Positions 45,415-55,108 of a DNA stretch of 64,000 nt are shown piece after piece (within the stretch, counting starts at the first letter, position 1; the number at the start of each line of letters is the position of its first letter). This DNA is from Paenibacillus xylanexedens (GTDB lineage: Bacteria > Bacillota > Bacilli > Paenibacillales > Paenibacillaceae): NCBI RefSeq assembly GCF_007676705.1, contig NZ_VEBF01000003.1, positions 186,001 through 250,000 of the forward strand, written 5' to 3'. The notes below the pieces were generated by a model. That model was not told the origin of the DNA. It saw nothing but the letters and a program-made list of their open reading frames with translations, and searched no databases. A program made the position numbers and the translations under genes.

Positions 45415-47052
45415 ATGCATACATCCAAACCAACTTATCCTAAAAAATCGCTGTCGCGCCCAGTTCCCTTGCAGAAAATTCAGTCCATCCCTGATGTCCT
45501 GTTCAAGCTGTGCCATCTGGTTCAACTTCATGACCGCGAGGCGTTCTCCCAAACAGATGAGATGTGGAGGACACATCATGTACTATACGTCATTACTGCT
45601 GGCCAGGCCAGGCTGATCAGTGCAGAGGGCAAACTGACATTAAATGCGGGCTCTGCAGTCGTCCGTCAAGCCGGAAGTCTGCTTCAGCACGAGAACAACC
45701 GCGGCTCTCTATCGCCAATACAGGGCATTGCTATTGCTTTTGATTCCACTGAAAATGAACAGCTGTTCTGGCCTTTCGGGATACCAGCCCCCATTGCGAG
45801 CCGGACGCTCACCGACAGGACAGTAGAGCTGATTCAAGCAAGTTCGACAGGCCATGATTCGAGCCCCTTCAGGCCACATATGCTTTTCTATGAATTACTG
45901 GATATTTTGCGGGATCATGTAGCTCATTCTGCTCATGAAGATCACTCCTGGCTCGATGCTGTGCTCAGACATATCCATCAGATGTATACGCATCCGCTGA
46001 CTCGCGAACAATTGGCACGCGATGCGAATGTGAGTCCCGAGCATTTTTCAAGAGAGTTCAAAAAACATACTGGTCTTACGTTTGTTGAATATGTGACCCG
46101 TCTCAGAATCAGGATGGCTCAGGAGCATCTGTTGTTCGCGAACCCTACGCTACAGGAAATTGCACAACTAACAGGCTACAGGGACACCTTCTATCTGAGC
46201 CGCAAATTCAAACAGATGGTTGGCTCTGCACCAACTCACTATCGGAAAATGCCCAAAAGGATCGTATCTCTAACTTATAACTACACCGCTTCTCTACTGG
46301 CACTGGGCCATACGCCTCACATGGGCGCCGTAGCCAGCTGGATGGAAGAAAAATTGGGCGAACATGGTCCTGAACATTTTGAACAGCATTCCGAATATGA
46401 GCTGGTTAAGCAGACCGATCTGATTACCAATGCTCATCCTGATGTCATTGTCGGTTATGCACCGCATCCCGCTTCCGATGACCTGCGTCTGATCGCACCG
46501 ACTATCCTGATGCCCTTTGAGGAGCTCGATTGGCAGCAGCAGCTTCTCCATCTCGGCCGAATTACTGGGCTGGAGTCGAATGCACAAGCGTTGTTAGATC
46601 GATATCATCAACTTGAGCAAGAAGCCAATCATACGTTGGACCAACAGATGGAAGGAACACGAGGGTCCGCCGTTTGCATGTTTATGATTGGAGAAGACGG
46701 GGCTTATATCTACGGTCATGGCTGGGGCAGAGCTTCTCATGTGCTGTATCAATCGCTGGGCTTCACTCCACCCTCACGTATGGAGCAGGATGGACAGTTA
46801 CTCACGGGGTACGTTCATGTTCCGTTGTCCGAGATTCACTTGTATGCAGCAGATCACATGTTTGTTGCCTACCCTGAGGAACGCACCGAACGAGAAATGC
46901 TGGATAGCCTGCTGAATCAGGAATCATGGGGCACCCTCTCCGCCGTTCGTGAAGGACGTGTATACGAGATTGATGCCGACATGTTCTATGGATTCGATCC
47001 CCTGTCCGTTATGGAGCAGTTGAAGCATATCATGCGTCACCTGACATCATAA
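45415..47052 (+). CDS. AraC-family regulator with FecB-type siderophore-binding domain (Btr-like)
   Basis: 545 residues in three parts: an N-terminal cupin-like region (1-150), an AraC double helix-turn-helix (about 180-280, LTREQLARDANVSPEHFSREF and LQEIAQLTGYRDTFYLSRKF) and a C-terminal periplasmic-binding-type domain (285-545). In Bacillus the homologous Btr senses ferri-bacillibactin inside the cell and activates its uptake genes. The following Fur-type box and siderophore-binding lipoprotein fit this role. It is cytoplasmic despite the binding-protein domain. Confidence 0.9.
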   Translation: MHTSKPTYPKKSLSRPVPLQKIQSIPDVLFKLCHLVQLHDREAFSQTDEMWRTHHVLYVITAGQARLISAEGKLTLNAGSAVVRQAGSLLQHENNRGSLSPIQGIAIAFDSTENEQLFWPFGIPAPIASRTLTDRTVELIQASSTGHDSSPFRPHMLFYELLDILRDHVAHSAHEDHSWLDAVLRHIHQMYTHPLTREQLARDANVSPEHFSREFKKHTGLTFVEYVTRLRIRMAQEHLLFANPTLQEIAQLTGYRDTFYLSRKFKQMVGSAPTHYRKMPKRIVSLTYNYTASLLALGHTPHMGAVASWMEEKLGEHGPEHFEQHSEYELVKQTDLITNAHPDVIVGYAPHPASDDLRLIAPTILMPFEELDWQQQLLHLGRITGLESNAQALLDRYHQLEQEANHTLDQQMEGTRGSAVCMFMIGEDGAYIYGHGWGRASHVLYQSLGFTPPSRMEQDGQLLTGYVHVPLSEIHLYAADHMFVAYPEERTEREMLDSLLNQESWGTLSAVREGRVYEIDADMFYGFDPLSVMEQLKHIMRHLTS

Positions 47053-47118
47053 TTGTCCATGCTGTAGTGATCATAGTTGTCCATGTACAAATATCACATC
47101 TTCCTCTATGTTATTAAT

Positions 47119-47137
47119 GAGAATAATAATCATTATT
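47119..47137 (+). promoter_or_regulatory. Fur box upstream of siderophore-binding lipoprotein
   Basis: GAGAATAATAATCATTATT matches 16 of 19 positions of the Fur consensus GATAATGATAATCATTATC. It lies 26-44 bases before the start codon and predicts repression in iron-replete cells. Confidence 0.75.
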
Positions 47138-47162
47138 GATTATACACAGGGGGAACAAGAAT

Positions 47163-48191
47163 ATGTTTGCTGCAAAAAAACGCTTTTCCGGCTTGCTGCT
47201 TATGCTCGCCATTATTATGATTCTGGCTGCTTGTAGCAGCGGTACAGGCTCGACTGCCACTGAACAGACATCGGCAGCGGGAACAGAAACGACAACCGGC
47301 TCTTCCGAGACAAACACAGACATGTCGTCCGGTTCGGACAATTCGAATGCTACACGGATCTACAAGTCTTTAAGCGGGGATGTTGAAATTCCGGCTGAAC
47401 CGAAACGAATCGTCACGGATATGTACGTAAGTGATCTGCTCGCACTGGGTGTGAAACCCGTTGGGGCTGTTCAATATTATTTGGAAAACCCGTTCTATGC
47501 AGATCAGGTGGCGGGCATCGAAAGTATCGGTGATCGGGCGGCGGTATCCCTGGAGAAGGTCGTTGCCCTGAATCCGGATCTGATCATTACCTACTCTGAT
47601 CAAGCCGAAGAGATTGAAAGTTATAAAAAAATCGCACCGACCGTGGTCATCCCTTATGGTACATTCACCAATGTGCATGAAGAAATCCGGGGATTCGGTG
47701 AGCTGATGAACAAATCCGAAGCAGCCGAAGCTTGGCTGAAAACATACGATGAACGGATTGAAGCCGCTCGTGCCAAGGTGAAAACAGTCATCAAACCGGA
47801 GGAAACCTTCTCCATCCTTGAAGTATCCGACAAGAGTTATTATGGATATGGAGACAACTTTGGTCGAGGAGGACAAGCGGTCTACAGTGCTTTACAACTT
47901 GCCCCACTCGAAATTACCAAAAAAGAACTGATGGGTGATACCCAATGGAAAGAAATTTCGCGTGAAGTTGTTGGTGATTATGCAGGGGATCATATCTTCT
48001 TAACCGTTGGAGAGAACAATAAAAATTACCAAGGTGATGCCATCTGGCAATCCCTGCCGGCTGTGAAAAACAATCAGGTGTATGAGTTGCTGGAAGACCG
48101 TTACTGGTACTTCGACCCGATTGCGATTCAAGGTCAGGCTGAGGAATTCGCCGATATGATCGTAGAACGTGCCGAGCAAAACCGCAAATAA
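47163..48191 (+). CDS. Iron-siderophore ABC transporter substrate-binding lipoprotein (FeuA-like)
   Basis: The signal peptide (FSGLLLMLAIIMILAAC) ends in a lipobox and is followed by a Ser/Thr-rich linker. The mature domain is a class III (FecB/TroA-like) binding protein with the typical VALNPDLIITYSDQAEEIESYKKIAPTV segment. The start was chosen at the ATG after AGGGGGAACAAGAAT; the frame extends nine codons upstream without a site. It probably captures a ferric hydroxamate or catecholate siderophore. No FecCD-type permease genes follow. Confidence 0.9.
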   Translation: MFAAKKRFSGLLLMLAIIMILAACSSGTGSTATEQTSAAGTETTTGSSETNTDMSSGSDNSNATRIYKSLSGDVEIPAEPKRIVTDMYVSDLLALGVKPVGAVQYYLENPFYADQVAGIESIGDRAAVSLEKVVALNPDLIITYSDQAEEIESYKKIAPTVVIPYGTFTNVHEEIRGFGELMNKSEAAEAWLKTYDERIEAARAKVKTVIKPEETFSILEVSDKSYYGYGDNFGRGGQAVYSALQLAPLEITKKELMGDTQWKEISREVVGDYAGDHIFLTVGENNKNYQGDAIWQSLPAVKNNQVYELLEDRYWYFDPIAIQGQAEEFADMIVERAEQNRK

Positions 48192-48269
48192 CATAAGCAT
48201 GAATACAGGTGTCCGGACAGGCTAATCAGCCTGCTCGGGCATTTGTGTCATATCGAGGAGGACTTACAT

Positions 48270-49982
48270 ATGCTTCGCCGTTTTATGTCTTATTATCGTC
48301 CTTACAAAAGACTCTTTATCTTGGACTTCTCCTGTGCAATCGCCGCCGCTCTGCTGGAGCTGGCCTTTCCACTCGCCGTTAACCGGGTGGTCGATCAATT
48401 GCTTCCGGCTGGCAATTGGTCCATGATCTTAGCGGCGTGTGTTGGGTTGCTCGGCATCTATCTGCTCAGTTCCTTTTTCCATTATGCAGTGACCTATTGG
48501 GGCCACAAGCTCGGCATTAACATCGAATCCGATATGCGGCGTGAACTGTTCCAGCGTGTACAGAAGCAGTCCTTCCGCTTCTTCGATAACAATAAGACCG
48601 GGCATCTAGTTTCCCGCATGACCAACGATCTGATGGATATTGGTGAGATCGCGCATCACGGACCCGAGGACCTGTTCATTGCCCTCATGACACTCGCCGG
48701 AGCCTTCGGTATCATGCTGGGGATCAACTGGCAGCTCGCTGTGATGACGTTCATCATCGTTCCGCTGATGATCTACCTGTCGCTGTATTTCAGTCGCAAA
48801 ATGTCCAAGGCGTTCAAGCGCATGTTTGCGGATATCGCCGATTATAACGCACGGGTAGAAAATAATGTGAGCGGCATCCGTGTGGTACAAGCTTTTGCCA
48901 ATGAAAAACATGAAGTAGGACGTTTCGTCGAGAACAACGAACGTTTCAGACTCACTAAACTGATCACCTACCGCATTATGGCTTGGAACTCTTCACTTAG
49001 CTTCATTCTGATGAAATTTGTATCACTGTTTGTACTGGTATGTGGAACCTGGTTTGTCATTCAAGGCAGTATGACCTACGGGGAATTCATCGCTTTTGTG
49101 ATGCTGTCCAATGTATTCCTCGGACCGATCGAGAAGATTAACTCCGTCATCGAGACGTATCCCAAAGGCATCGCCGGATTCAGACGTTACCTGGAGCTGC
49201 TTGAAGCTGTGCCGGATGTAGAAGATACACCTCAGGCGAAACCGATTCCGAATGTCAAAGGTGATATTGCCTTCCATAACGTTACCTTTTCTTATGGAGA
49301 ACACAAATCTACGCTGTCTCAGGTCAATCTGGATATTCAAGCAGGCCAGACGGTTGCTCTGGTTGGACCTTCAGGCGGGGGAAAAACGACACTGTGCAGT
49401 CTGATCCCACGTTTCTACGATGTGGATACGGGGCATATCTCCATCGATGGCATTCCGGTGAAGGACATGACGCTGGAATCACTGCGCTCCCATATCGGGA
49501 TTGTGCAGCAGGATATCTTCCTGTTTGACGGAACAATTCGAGAAAATATTGCATACGGCAAACTGAATGCTTCCGATGAGGAAATCTGGCAAGCCATTCG
49601 CCGGGCCCAACTGGAAGAACTGGTACAATCCCAGCCAGATGGACTGGACACCATGATCGGTGAACGTGGCGTGAAATTGTCCGGCGGACAGAAGCAGCGT
49701 CTATCCATCGCAAGAATGATCCTGAAAAACCCGCCCATTCTCATTCTGGATGAAGCCACTTCCGCGCTCGACACTGAGACAGAAGCCGCCATTCAACTGG
49801 CGTTATCCGAGCTGGCTCAAGGACGTACGACATTGGTGATTGCCCATCGACTGGCGACGATCAGACACGCCGATCGCATCGTGGTGGTAGAGAACGGTAG
49901 CGTAGCCGAACAAGGTAGCCATGAAGAACTGCTCGCGCGCAAAGGCTCGTACAGCCGACTGCATCAAGCCCAGTTTGGTTAA
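48270..49982 (+). CDS. ABC transporter, fused exporter-type membrane and ATPase domains
   Basis: Six membrane segments (residues 1-310) are followed by one ATPase domain with Walker A VGPSGGGKTT, signature LSGGQKQRLSIARM and Walker B ILILDEATSALD. Single-chain half-transporters of this MsbA/YfiB-like form usually export lipids or drugs as homodimers. It follows the siderophore-binding gene by 78 bases containing only an imperfect hairpin, so co-transcription is likely. GGAGG lies eight bases before the ATG; the annotated frame extends nine codons further. It might export a siderophore or import one, as mycobacterial IrtAB does. Confidence 0.87.
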   Translation: MLRRFMSYYRPYKRLFILDFSCAIAAALLELAFPLAVNRVVDQLLPAGNWSMILAACVGLLGIYLLSSFFHYAVTYWGHKLGINIESDMRRELFQRVQKQSFRFFDNNKTGHLVSRMTNDLMDIGEIAHHGPEDLFIALMTLAGAFGIMLGINWQLAVMTFIIVPLMIYLSLYFSRKMSKAFKRMFADIADYNARVENNVSGIRVVQAFANEKHEVGRFVENNERFRLTKLITYRIMAWNSSLSFILMKFVSLFVLVCGTWFVIQGSMTYGEFIAFVMLSNVFLGPIEKINSVIETYPKGIAGFRRYLELLEAVPDVEDTPQAKPIPNVKGDIAFHNVTFSYGEHKSTLSQVNLDIQAGQTVALVGPSGGGKTTLCSLIPRFYDVDTGHISIDGIPVKDMTLESLRSHIGIVQQDIFLFDGTIRENIAYGKLNASDEEIWQAIRRAQLEELVQSQPDGLDTMIGERGVKLSGGQKQRLSIARMILKNPPILILDEATSALDTETEAAIQLALSELAQGRTTLVIAHRLATIRHADRIVVVENGSVAEQGSHEELLARKGSYSRLHQAQFG

Positions 49983-50049
49983 AGGTAAGCTTAAAAGCTA
50001 TAAGTTAGTTCAATATATGAGTTGTACAAATAAGTCACTACAACAGCAA

Positions 50050-50090
50050 AACAACCTTCCTTCTGTACTAGAGGGAAGGTTGTTGTTTTT
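50050..50090 (+). terminator. Intrinsic terminator of the iron block
   Basis: Stem AACAACCTTCC/GGAAGGTTGTT with a seven-base loop followed by a run of T. Confidence 0.85.
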
Positions 50091-50109
50091 ATATTACTAT
50101 TCGTTATAT

Positions 50110-50292
50110 AAATTGAACTATATATTTACACAAAACGAAGAGGACAGAAATAACCTGAAGAAGCGGGAGCGTTCGCCTTTATCACCGGATTTTCCCCTTT
50201 GAAAAAGGGAATCCAAAAAATCTGGGGATAACAGCGATCAGAAGGTTGTTCTGTCATCGGAGTGGCAAGTGTAAGTGACGTTTAGTTCAATT
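50110..50292 (-). repeat. MITE-like foldback repeat, copy 4 (short form, inverted)
   Basis: Core TTACAC (50126-50131) to GTGTAA (50269-50274), in the opposite orientation to copies 1-3. An outer pair AATTGAACTA (50111-50120) and TTAGTTCAATTTA (about 50281-50293) extends the inverted repeat and overlaps the last codons of the leftward binding-protein gene. Like copy 3 it lacks the second inner hairpin. Confidence 0.85.
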
Positions 50293-51586
50293 TATATAAC
50301 TTCCCACCCAGTATTTCGTTCGCCCGCTCACGAAATTCCACCGCCGCCTGCTCAGGCGTAATTTTGCCAAACAGCAGAAGATCATACAACTCACGTAACA
50401 CCGCAGTGACCTCGGCTGCACCTACGGGATCAGGTGGGTCCATCGGGCTGCTGTTATCGGCAACCCAATCAATATAGTCAAACACCTGCGCCAGTTCCGG
50501 TTCAACCAGCAGCTTCATTCGCTCTTTGACACTGGATGAGACAGGAACACCCCGCTCCCCTTTGAGCAGCAAATTGGCATCCAAATCATTCACGAAAAAG
50601 CTGATGAACTTGGCAGCCTCCTCCTTATGTCTGGAATTGCCCGCCATGGAGAAAAACATGCCTGGCTTCAAAAACAACCCATCCTGGCTGTTTGGCCCAG
50701 GCATCGGGGAGATGGTTAATGGCTTGCCATAACGCTGAGCGGTGCTGATAAATTGGTTGGAATACCCCCAGCTAAACAAAGCCTCTCCCAGATAAAACGG
50801 GTCGTTGTCGGGTTTGCCAATGTCTGACGTCCAGATATCCGGTGCAAAGATAAGCTTCTTTTCCGCGAGCTGCTGCATCCTGCCAAAGTATTCAATAAAC
50901 AGCCCATCATCCTCATAACCCAATCCCTTGCCATCCTCTGCGTATAGCTTGGAACCATACTGTCTCAAGTAATACGCGAAAAATTGTTCCGGTGTGAAAT
51001 AGGTTCCCAAATAGATGCCCTTCTCCAGTAATTGCTCGCCCATCCGGTCAAAGTCCGCCCATGTCCACGTCTCCGTTGGCAATTCAATATCATTGGCCTT
51101 CAACACTTCCGGATCATAGATGCTGAGCATGGCGTTAACACCCAAACTGAGCCCGTAGGTTTTTCCATTCAGGCTACCACTCTGCAGCTGTTCCTTCTCA
51201 ATATCTGTTGTATCAATCAGTCCGCTCTGCATGTACGGCGTCATATCCTCCAACAGTTGCAGCGAGCTGTACTGGGACAGATAGGAGATGTCCATCTGGA
51301 TAATGTCGGGCAACGCATTGCCTGCTGCATGCGGGGCAAGTTTTCTCCAATACTCATTGAAGCTGCTATATTCGTATTCGATGTTCACATGTGGATTCAA
51401 CTTCTCATACAGATTGATAACAGCAATGGTGGCATTGTTGCGGAACTCCCCGCCCCACCAAGCGATTCGCAGCGTAATCGGTTCTTCCTCCACAATCATG
51501 CCTGGCCTTTGATCCAATTGACTCACGCAGCCAGGAAGAGTCAGTATAAGACAGAGCATGCCTATCATTCGCATCCATCTTCTCAT
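50282..51586 (-). CDS. Extracellular solute-binding lipoprotein (family 1), coupled to the kinase gene
   Basis: The signal peptide ends in the lipobox LPGC with Cys20. The mature part has the family 1 features (LRIAWWGGEFRNNATIAVI, PDIIQMDISYLSQYSSL). Its start overlaps the stop of the kinase gene by four bases. The main operon has its own binding protein (53433-55082), so this one may serve as a sensor partner for the kinase. Its last two codons and stop lie within the outer arm of repeat copy 4. The ligand is unknown. Confidence 0.85.
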   Translation of the reverse strand: MRRWMRMIGMLCLILTLPGCVSQLDQRPGMIVEEEPITLRIAWWGGEFRNNATIAVINLYEKLNPHVNIEYEYSSFNEYWRKLAPHAAGNALPDIIQMDISYLSQYSSLQLLEDMTPYMQSGLIDTTDIEKEQLQSGSLNGKTYGLSLGVNAMLSIYDPEVLKANDIELPTETWTWADFDRMGEQLLEKGIYLGTYFTPEQFFAYYLRQYGSKLYAEDGKGLGYEDDGLFIEYFGRMQQLAEKKLIFAPDIWTSDIGKPDNDPFYLGEALFSWGYSNQFISTAQRYGKPLTISPMPGPNSQDGLFLKPGMFFSMAGNSRHKEEAAKFISFFVNDLDANLLLKGERGVPVSSSVKERMKLLVEPELAQVFDYIDWVADNSSPMDPPDPVGAAEVTAVLRELYDLLLFGKITPEQAAVEFRERANEILGGKLYKLN

Positions 51587-53340
51587 AGCTTCTCCTCCTT
51601 ACCTGGTGATGGTGGTGGAAGCAGTACCGTTACTTTCGTTCCACTCCCCAGCTCGCTCTCCAGCATAACATCATATTCTTCGCCAAAAGCCAGACGCACC
51701 CGCTCCCTGATATTCAGTAGACCAATACCTGTACCTCTGGTTTTCACTTCTCCACGAAGCACTTGTTCCACATATTGAGATTCCATGCCAGGACCGTGAT
51801 CCTCAACGATAAGGGCAAGCCTGCCATCTGACATTTCGGCATACACTCGAATCAGACATGATCCAACCTGTGGTTCCAATCCGTATTGAATGGCATTTTC
51901 CAACAGGGGCTGCAGGGTTAGCTTGGGAATGGCACACCCCAGATAGGGAGCGGGCACATCCATGCGGAAATCCAGCCGCTGCCGGAAACGGTAGGTTTGA
52001 ATGGTGATGTAATGGTTGACGATCTCCAGTTCTTCAGCGATGGTAATGATATTTTGCTTGAAGCTGATGGAGGAACGCAGCAAATATCCGAGTGACAGCA
52101 CCATACTGGAGATTTGCTCCTGCCTGTTCTTTTTGGCAAGCCAATGGATCGAATCCAGCGCATTATACAAAAAGTGGGGATTGATCTGTGCCTGCAGTGC
52201 CTTGAACTCCGTTTCCTTAATGACTAGCTGGCTTGCATAATTTTCTTTGATCAATGTATTAATATGTGTAATCATCAGTCGATACGTACGCTGTAACAAT
52301 CCCAGTTCATCCATGTGCTGGTGTGTTGGAATGGACAGATTGGCATCTATGTTCTCCAGATCCCCATACTGAACCTCCTTCATCTGACTGATGAGCTGCC
52401 TGATCGGCCTCGTCAGACTGCGTGCGAAGACCATACCGAGCGCAAGCACGACCAGAATTGCGATAAGATAGATGACAATCAGTATATTTTTCAACCATAT
52501 AATACGTTCAAAAATTTCATCATAAGAGGCCATATTGTAATAAACCCAGCCGGTATAAGAGGATTTCTTCTGGGAAAGAAATATCTCCCTCCCATCCAGA
52601 TTCTTGATCTCATATCCCCCACTGCCTGGAAGTGGATTCAGTCCGGCGGACACCGCTTCCGGAAGCTGGCGATAGGGATAGACAACTTCACTGCCTGCTT
52701 TTAAAATAATGTCACTGTCCTGGCTGTCAATGCCCGCATACTCCTCAACCAGTCGCTCGATATTAATACGCAGAAACAGTATACCTACCGGTTCCAGGGT
52801 CATCGGTTCATAGGCTCGCACCTGACGGACCATAACCAGCATCGGGTCATCGTCATCCGGGTATAACCAGCGTACTGCACCATTGGCCTGCTCCGCAGCC
52901 GCAATCATCCGATCATATTTTTCCTGAGATACGGATAGTGTCTCGCCATATTTATTGACTCTTCCCCTGGAATCAATCAGATGAACGGACTGCACATAAC
53001 GTGCAGCCCCACTAATATGCTCCCATAGCCGATCCGTGATCTTCTTTCGTTCAATAAAGCTTGAATATGCGCTATCGTCATCCAGCAACGACTTCAAAGC
53101 TCTTTGAATCTGCGTATCGGAAATCATGTTTAGTGATAACGCTTCCAACTTCTGAAGTTCAACATCCACTGTAGAAGAGGAAAGGTTCAGGAGACGGGAC
53201 GACTTATCAAATAGCTGTTTGTCATACACCGAGTACGTATAATACAGGGACCCAAACGCCAGGATGATGATAAACGCCATCATGAACATAATCATCAGAA
53301 ACATTTTCATTTTGATGCTCAGTTTTCGGTAGGCTGTCAT
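51583..53340 (-). CDS. Sensor histidine kinase (YesM family)
   Basis: Two membrane segments enclose an extracellular dCache-like region, followed by HAMP, the His_kinase segment with phosphoacceptor in QINPHFLYNALDSIH, and an HATPase domain (EDHGPGM, GTGIGLLNIRERVRL). The start was chosen at the ATG ten bases after AAAGGAG. The kinase follows the main binding-protein gene and overlaps the second one, while its partner response regulator lies at the head of the transporter operon. Confidence 0.9.
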   Translation of the reverse strand: MTAYRKLSIKMKMFLMIMFMMAFIIILAFGSLYYTYSVYDKQLFDKSSRLLNLSSSTVDVELQKLEALSLNMISDTQIQRALKSLLDDDSAYSSFIERKKITDRLWEHISGAARYVQSVHLIDSRGRVNKYGETLSVSQEKYDRMIAAAEQANGAVRWLYPDDDDPMLVMVRQVRAYEPMTLEPVGILFLRINIERLVEEYAGIDSQDSDIILKAGSEVVYPYRQLPEAVSAGLNPLPGSGGYEIKNLDGREIFLSQKKSSYTGWVYYNMASYDEIFERIIWLKNILIVIYLIAILVVLALGMVFARSLTRPIRQLISQMKEVQYGDLENIDANLSIPTHQHMDELGLLQRTYRLMITHINTLIKENYASQLVIKETEFKALQAQINPHFLYNALDSIHWLAKKNRQEQISSMVLSLGYLLRSSISFKQNIITIAEELEIVNHYITIQTYRFRQRLDFRMDVPAPYLGCAIPKLTLQPLLENAIQYGLEPQVGSCLIRVYAEMSDGRLALIVEDHGPGMESQYVEQVLRGEVKTRGTGIGLLNIRERVRLAFGEEYDVMLESELGSGTKVTVLLPPPSPGKEEKL

Positions 53341-53432
53341 GACCAAAGCGCTCCTTTGAACCACGTGATACTACTAGGTATATCACATGCAGGAAGGTTT
53401 TCCCAAAGTTTTAGCGCTCGATTTATTACGTA

Positions 53433-55082
53433 TTATTTGGACTGATATCGATCATAGGCAGCCTGATGAACCTCAATCGCCCGGTCAATGTCCATGCTCT
53501 TGATCGTTTCAGCCATGGTGTCAAATTCGGTGATTGGCTTCTGTCCGCTGATAATGGCAGTCATCGTCTCATTCAAATACGTATTCACCTGGCTCATGAT
53601 GGACGTACTTGTGGTCACCTCATCTGTTGACAAACGAATTGGGGGAAGCGTTAATGCTGAGCTTGCTTTCATCCATTCCGCATTGGCCGCACGTTGTCCG
53701 TCGTCAAAAAGTAAGGCATCCAGATAACGGCTATCCTGATTAATTGGACCGTCCATAATGGATAAGGCATAGGAAGCCAGTGCCTGATCATACGTCAGAC
53801 CATTCGGATTATTAATGATGGTATCTGTGAATTTGACACCTTCCCCATCACGAACGTAGCTGTCATTTTCGATACCAAAGTTGAACAGATCACTACCCTC
53901 TTCGCTATAGTTGTAGTCCATCCACTGAACAATATATTTCAATTTGTCTTCGTCTGCGGAAGCCGTAATGGCCTCACCATAAGTCAACACTTTAGCGTCC
54001 AGATTAAATGTCGCATACGAAGTTCCATCCGGAGATACAGGCCACGGTACACCAGTCACGTTAAAGTTCGGATCGGTATCTCTCATCAGATTGAAGTATT
54101 TCCCCATGCCACTGAATACACCACCCTGATATGCGCCGGCCAGATTGCTGGTAACCTTATAGTCGAATGCTTTACCGTCATTGGTCATGATCTCGGGATC
54201 GATCAGCCCTTCCTTGTACCACTTGGCCATTGTCTCCAAGAAATCACGGTAGCCCGGCTGAATCGGTCCGAATTCCACCTTGTCTCCATTCATCTGGAAG
54301 CCACCAATTACGCCAAAGGCCGCGGCAAAATCATGAAGCTTGGTCAGGTTGCCCGGCCCCCAGTTTCCGGTGAATGGCAGCTCATCTGGCTTGCCGTTGC
54401 CGTTAGGGTCCTGTTCCTTGAATGCCTTAAGCACCGTATACCACTCATCGATATTGGTAGGTACTTTGAGGTTCAATTTATCAAGCCAATCCTGGCGCAT
54501 AATTAAACCGGAAGTGGCATTCAGCTTCAGTGCATCCAGCTTGAGCAGCGGGAACATATAGATTGTCCCATCGTCGAGAGCTATCTGCTTCTTCACATCC
54601 GGATCGGATTCTATTATCCGTTTCAAGTTCGGTGCATAACTGTCGATCAATTCATTCAACCGGATGATTCGGCCATCCTTGATCATTTTTTCCGGTCCGC
54701 CAACGGCATCCGCCCAGTTATAATAAATGACGTCCGGCAGCTCCTTTGTGGAGATCAGCAGATTGAACTGGTCACGCTGTTGTCCAAGCGGGGGATGTGT
54801 GAACTTCACTTGGATGCCTGTTAGCTTCTCCTTTTCCTTGTAAGCCGCCATATCGCCAAAATTGTTCAAGGAAGCCGTCAGTTTGGCATCATTGGCGCGC
54901 CAGTAGTCGATGGTAAATGGCTCACTTGTAATCGGTAGCGGAATCTCGGTCAACGCCTGAACTGCAGGTTCTGTTCCTTCTGCTGGCTCTGCGGTACCTG
55001 GTTCATTATCACCTGTACAACCCGCTAATAAAGACATGGTAAGTAGCGATGACAACAGGATGGACCCCATTCTTTTTTTCAC
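53433..55082 (-). CDS. Sugar ABC transporter substrate-binding lipoprotein (LplA/LipO type)
   Basis: About 549 residues, the large size typical of this subgroup. GTG is the likely start because GGAGG lies eight bases before it and the peptide MKKRMGSILLSSLLTMSLLA then ends in a proper lipobox (AGC). Mature features include FTIDYWRANDAKLTASLNNF and NGNGKPDELPFTGNW. It belongs with the two permeases just upstream. The ligand is an unknown oligosaccharide. Confidence 0.9.
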   Translation of the reverse strand: MKKRMGSILLSSLLTMSLLAGCTGDNEPGTAEPAEGTEPAVQALTEIPLPITSEPFTIDYWRANDAKLTASLNNFGDMAAYKEKEKLTGIQVKFTHPPLGQQRDQFNLLISTKELPDVIYYNWADAVGGPEKMIKDGRIIRLNELIDSYAPNLKRIIESDPDVKKQIALDDGTIYMFPLLKLDALKLNATSGLIMRQDWLDKLNLKVPTNIDEWYTVLKAFKEQDPNGNGKPDELPFTGNWGPGNLTKLHDFAAAFGVIGGFQMNGDKVEFGPIQPGYRDFLETMAKWYKEGLIDPEIMTNDGKAFDYKVTSNLAGAYQGGVFSGMGKYFNLMRDTDPNFNVTGVPWPVSPDGTSYATFNLDAKVLTYGEAITASADEDKLKYIVQWMDYNYSEEGSDLFNFGIENDSYVRDGEGVKFTDTIINNPNGLTYDQALASYALSIMDGPINQDSRYLDALLFDDGQRAANAEWMKASSALTLPPIRLSTDEVTTSTSIMSQVNTYLNETMTAIISGQKPITEFDTMAETIKSMDIDRAIEVHQAAYDRYQSK

Positions 55083-55108
55083 ACAATTCGCCTCCATAGA
55101 TTACATTT

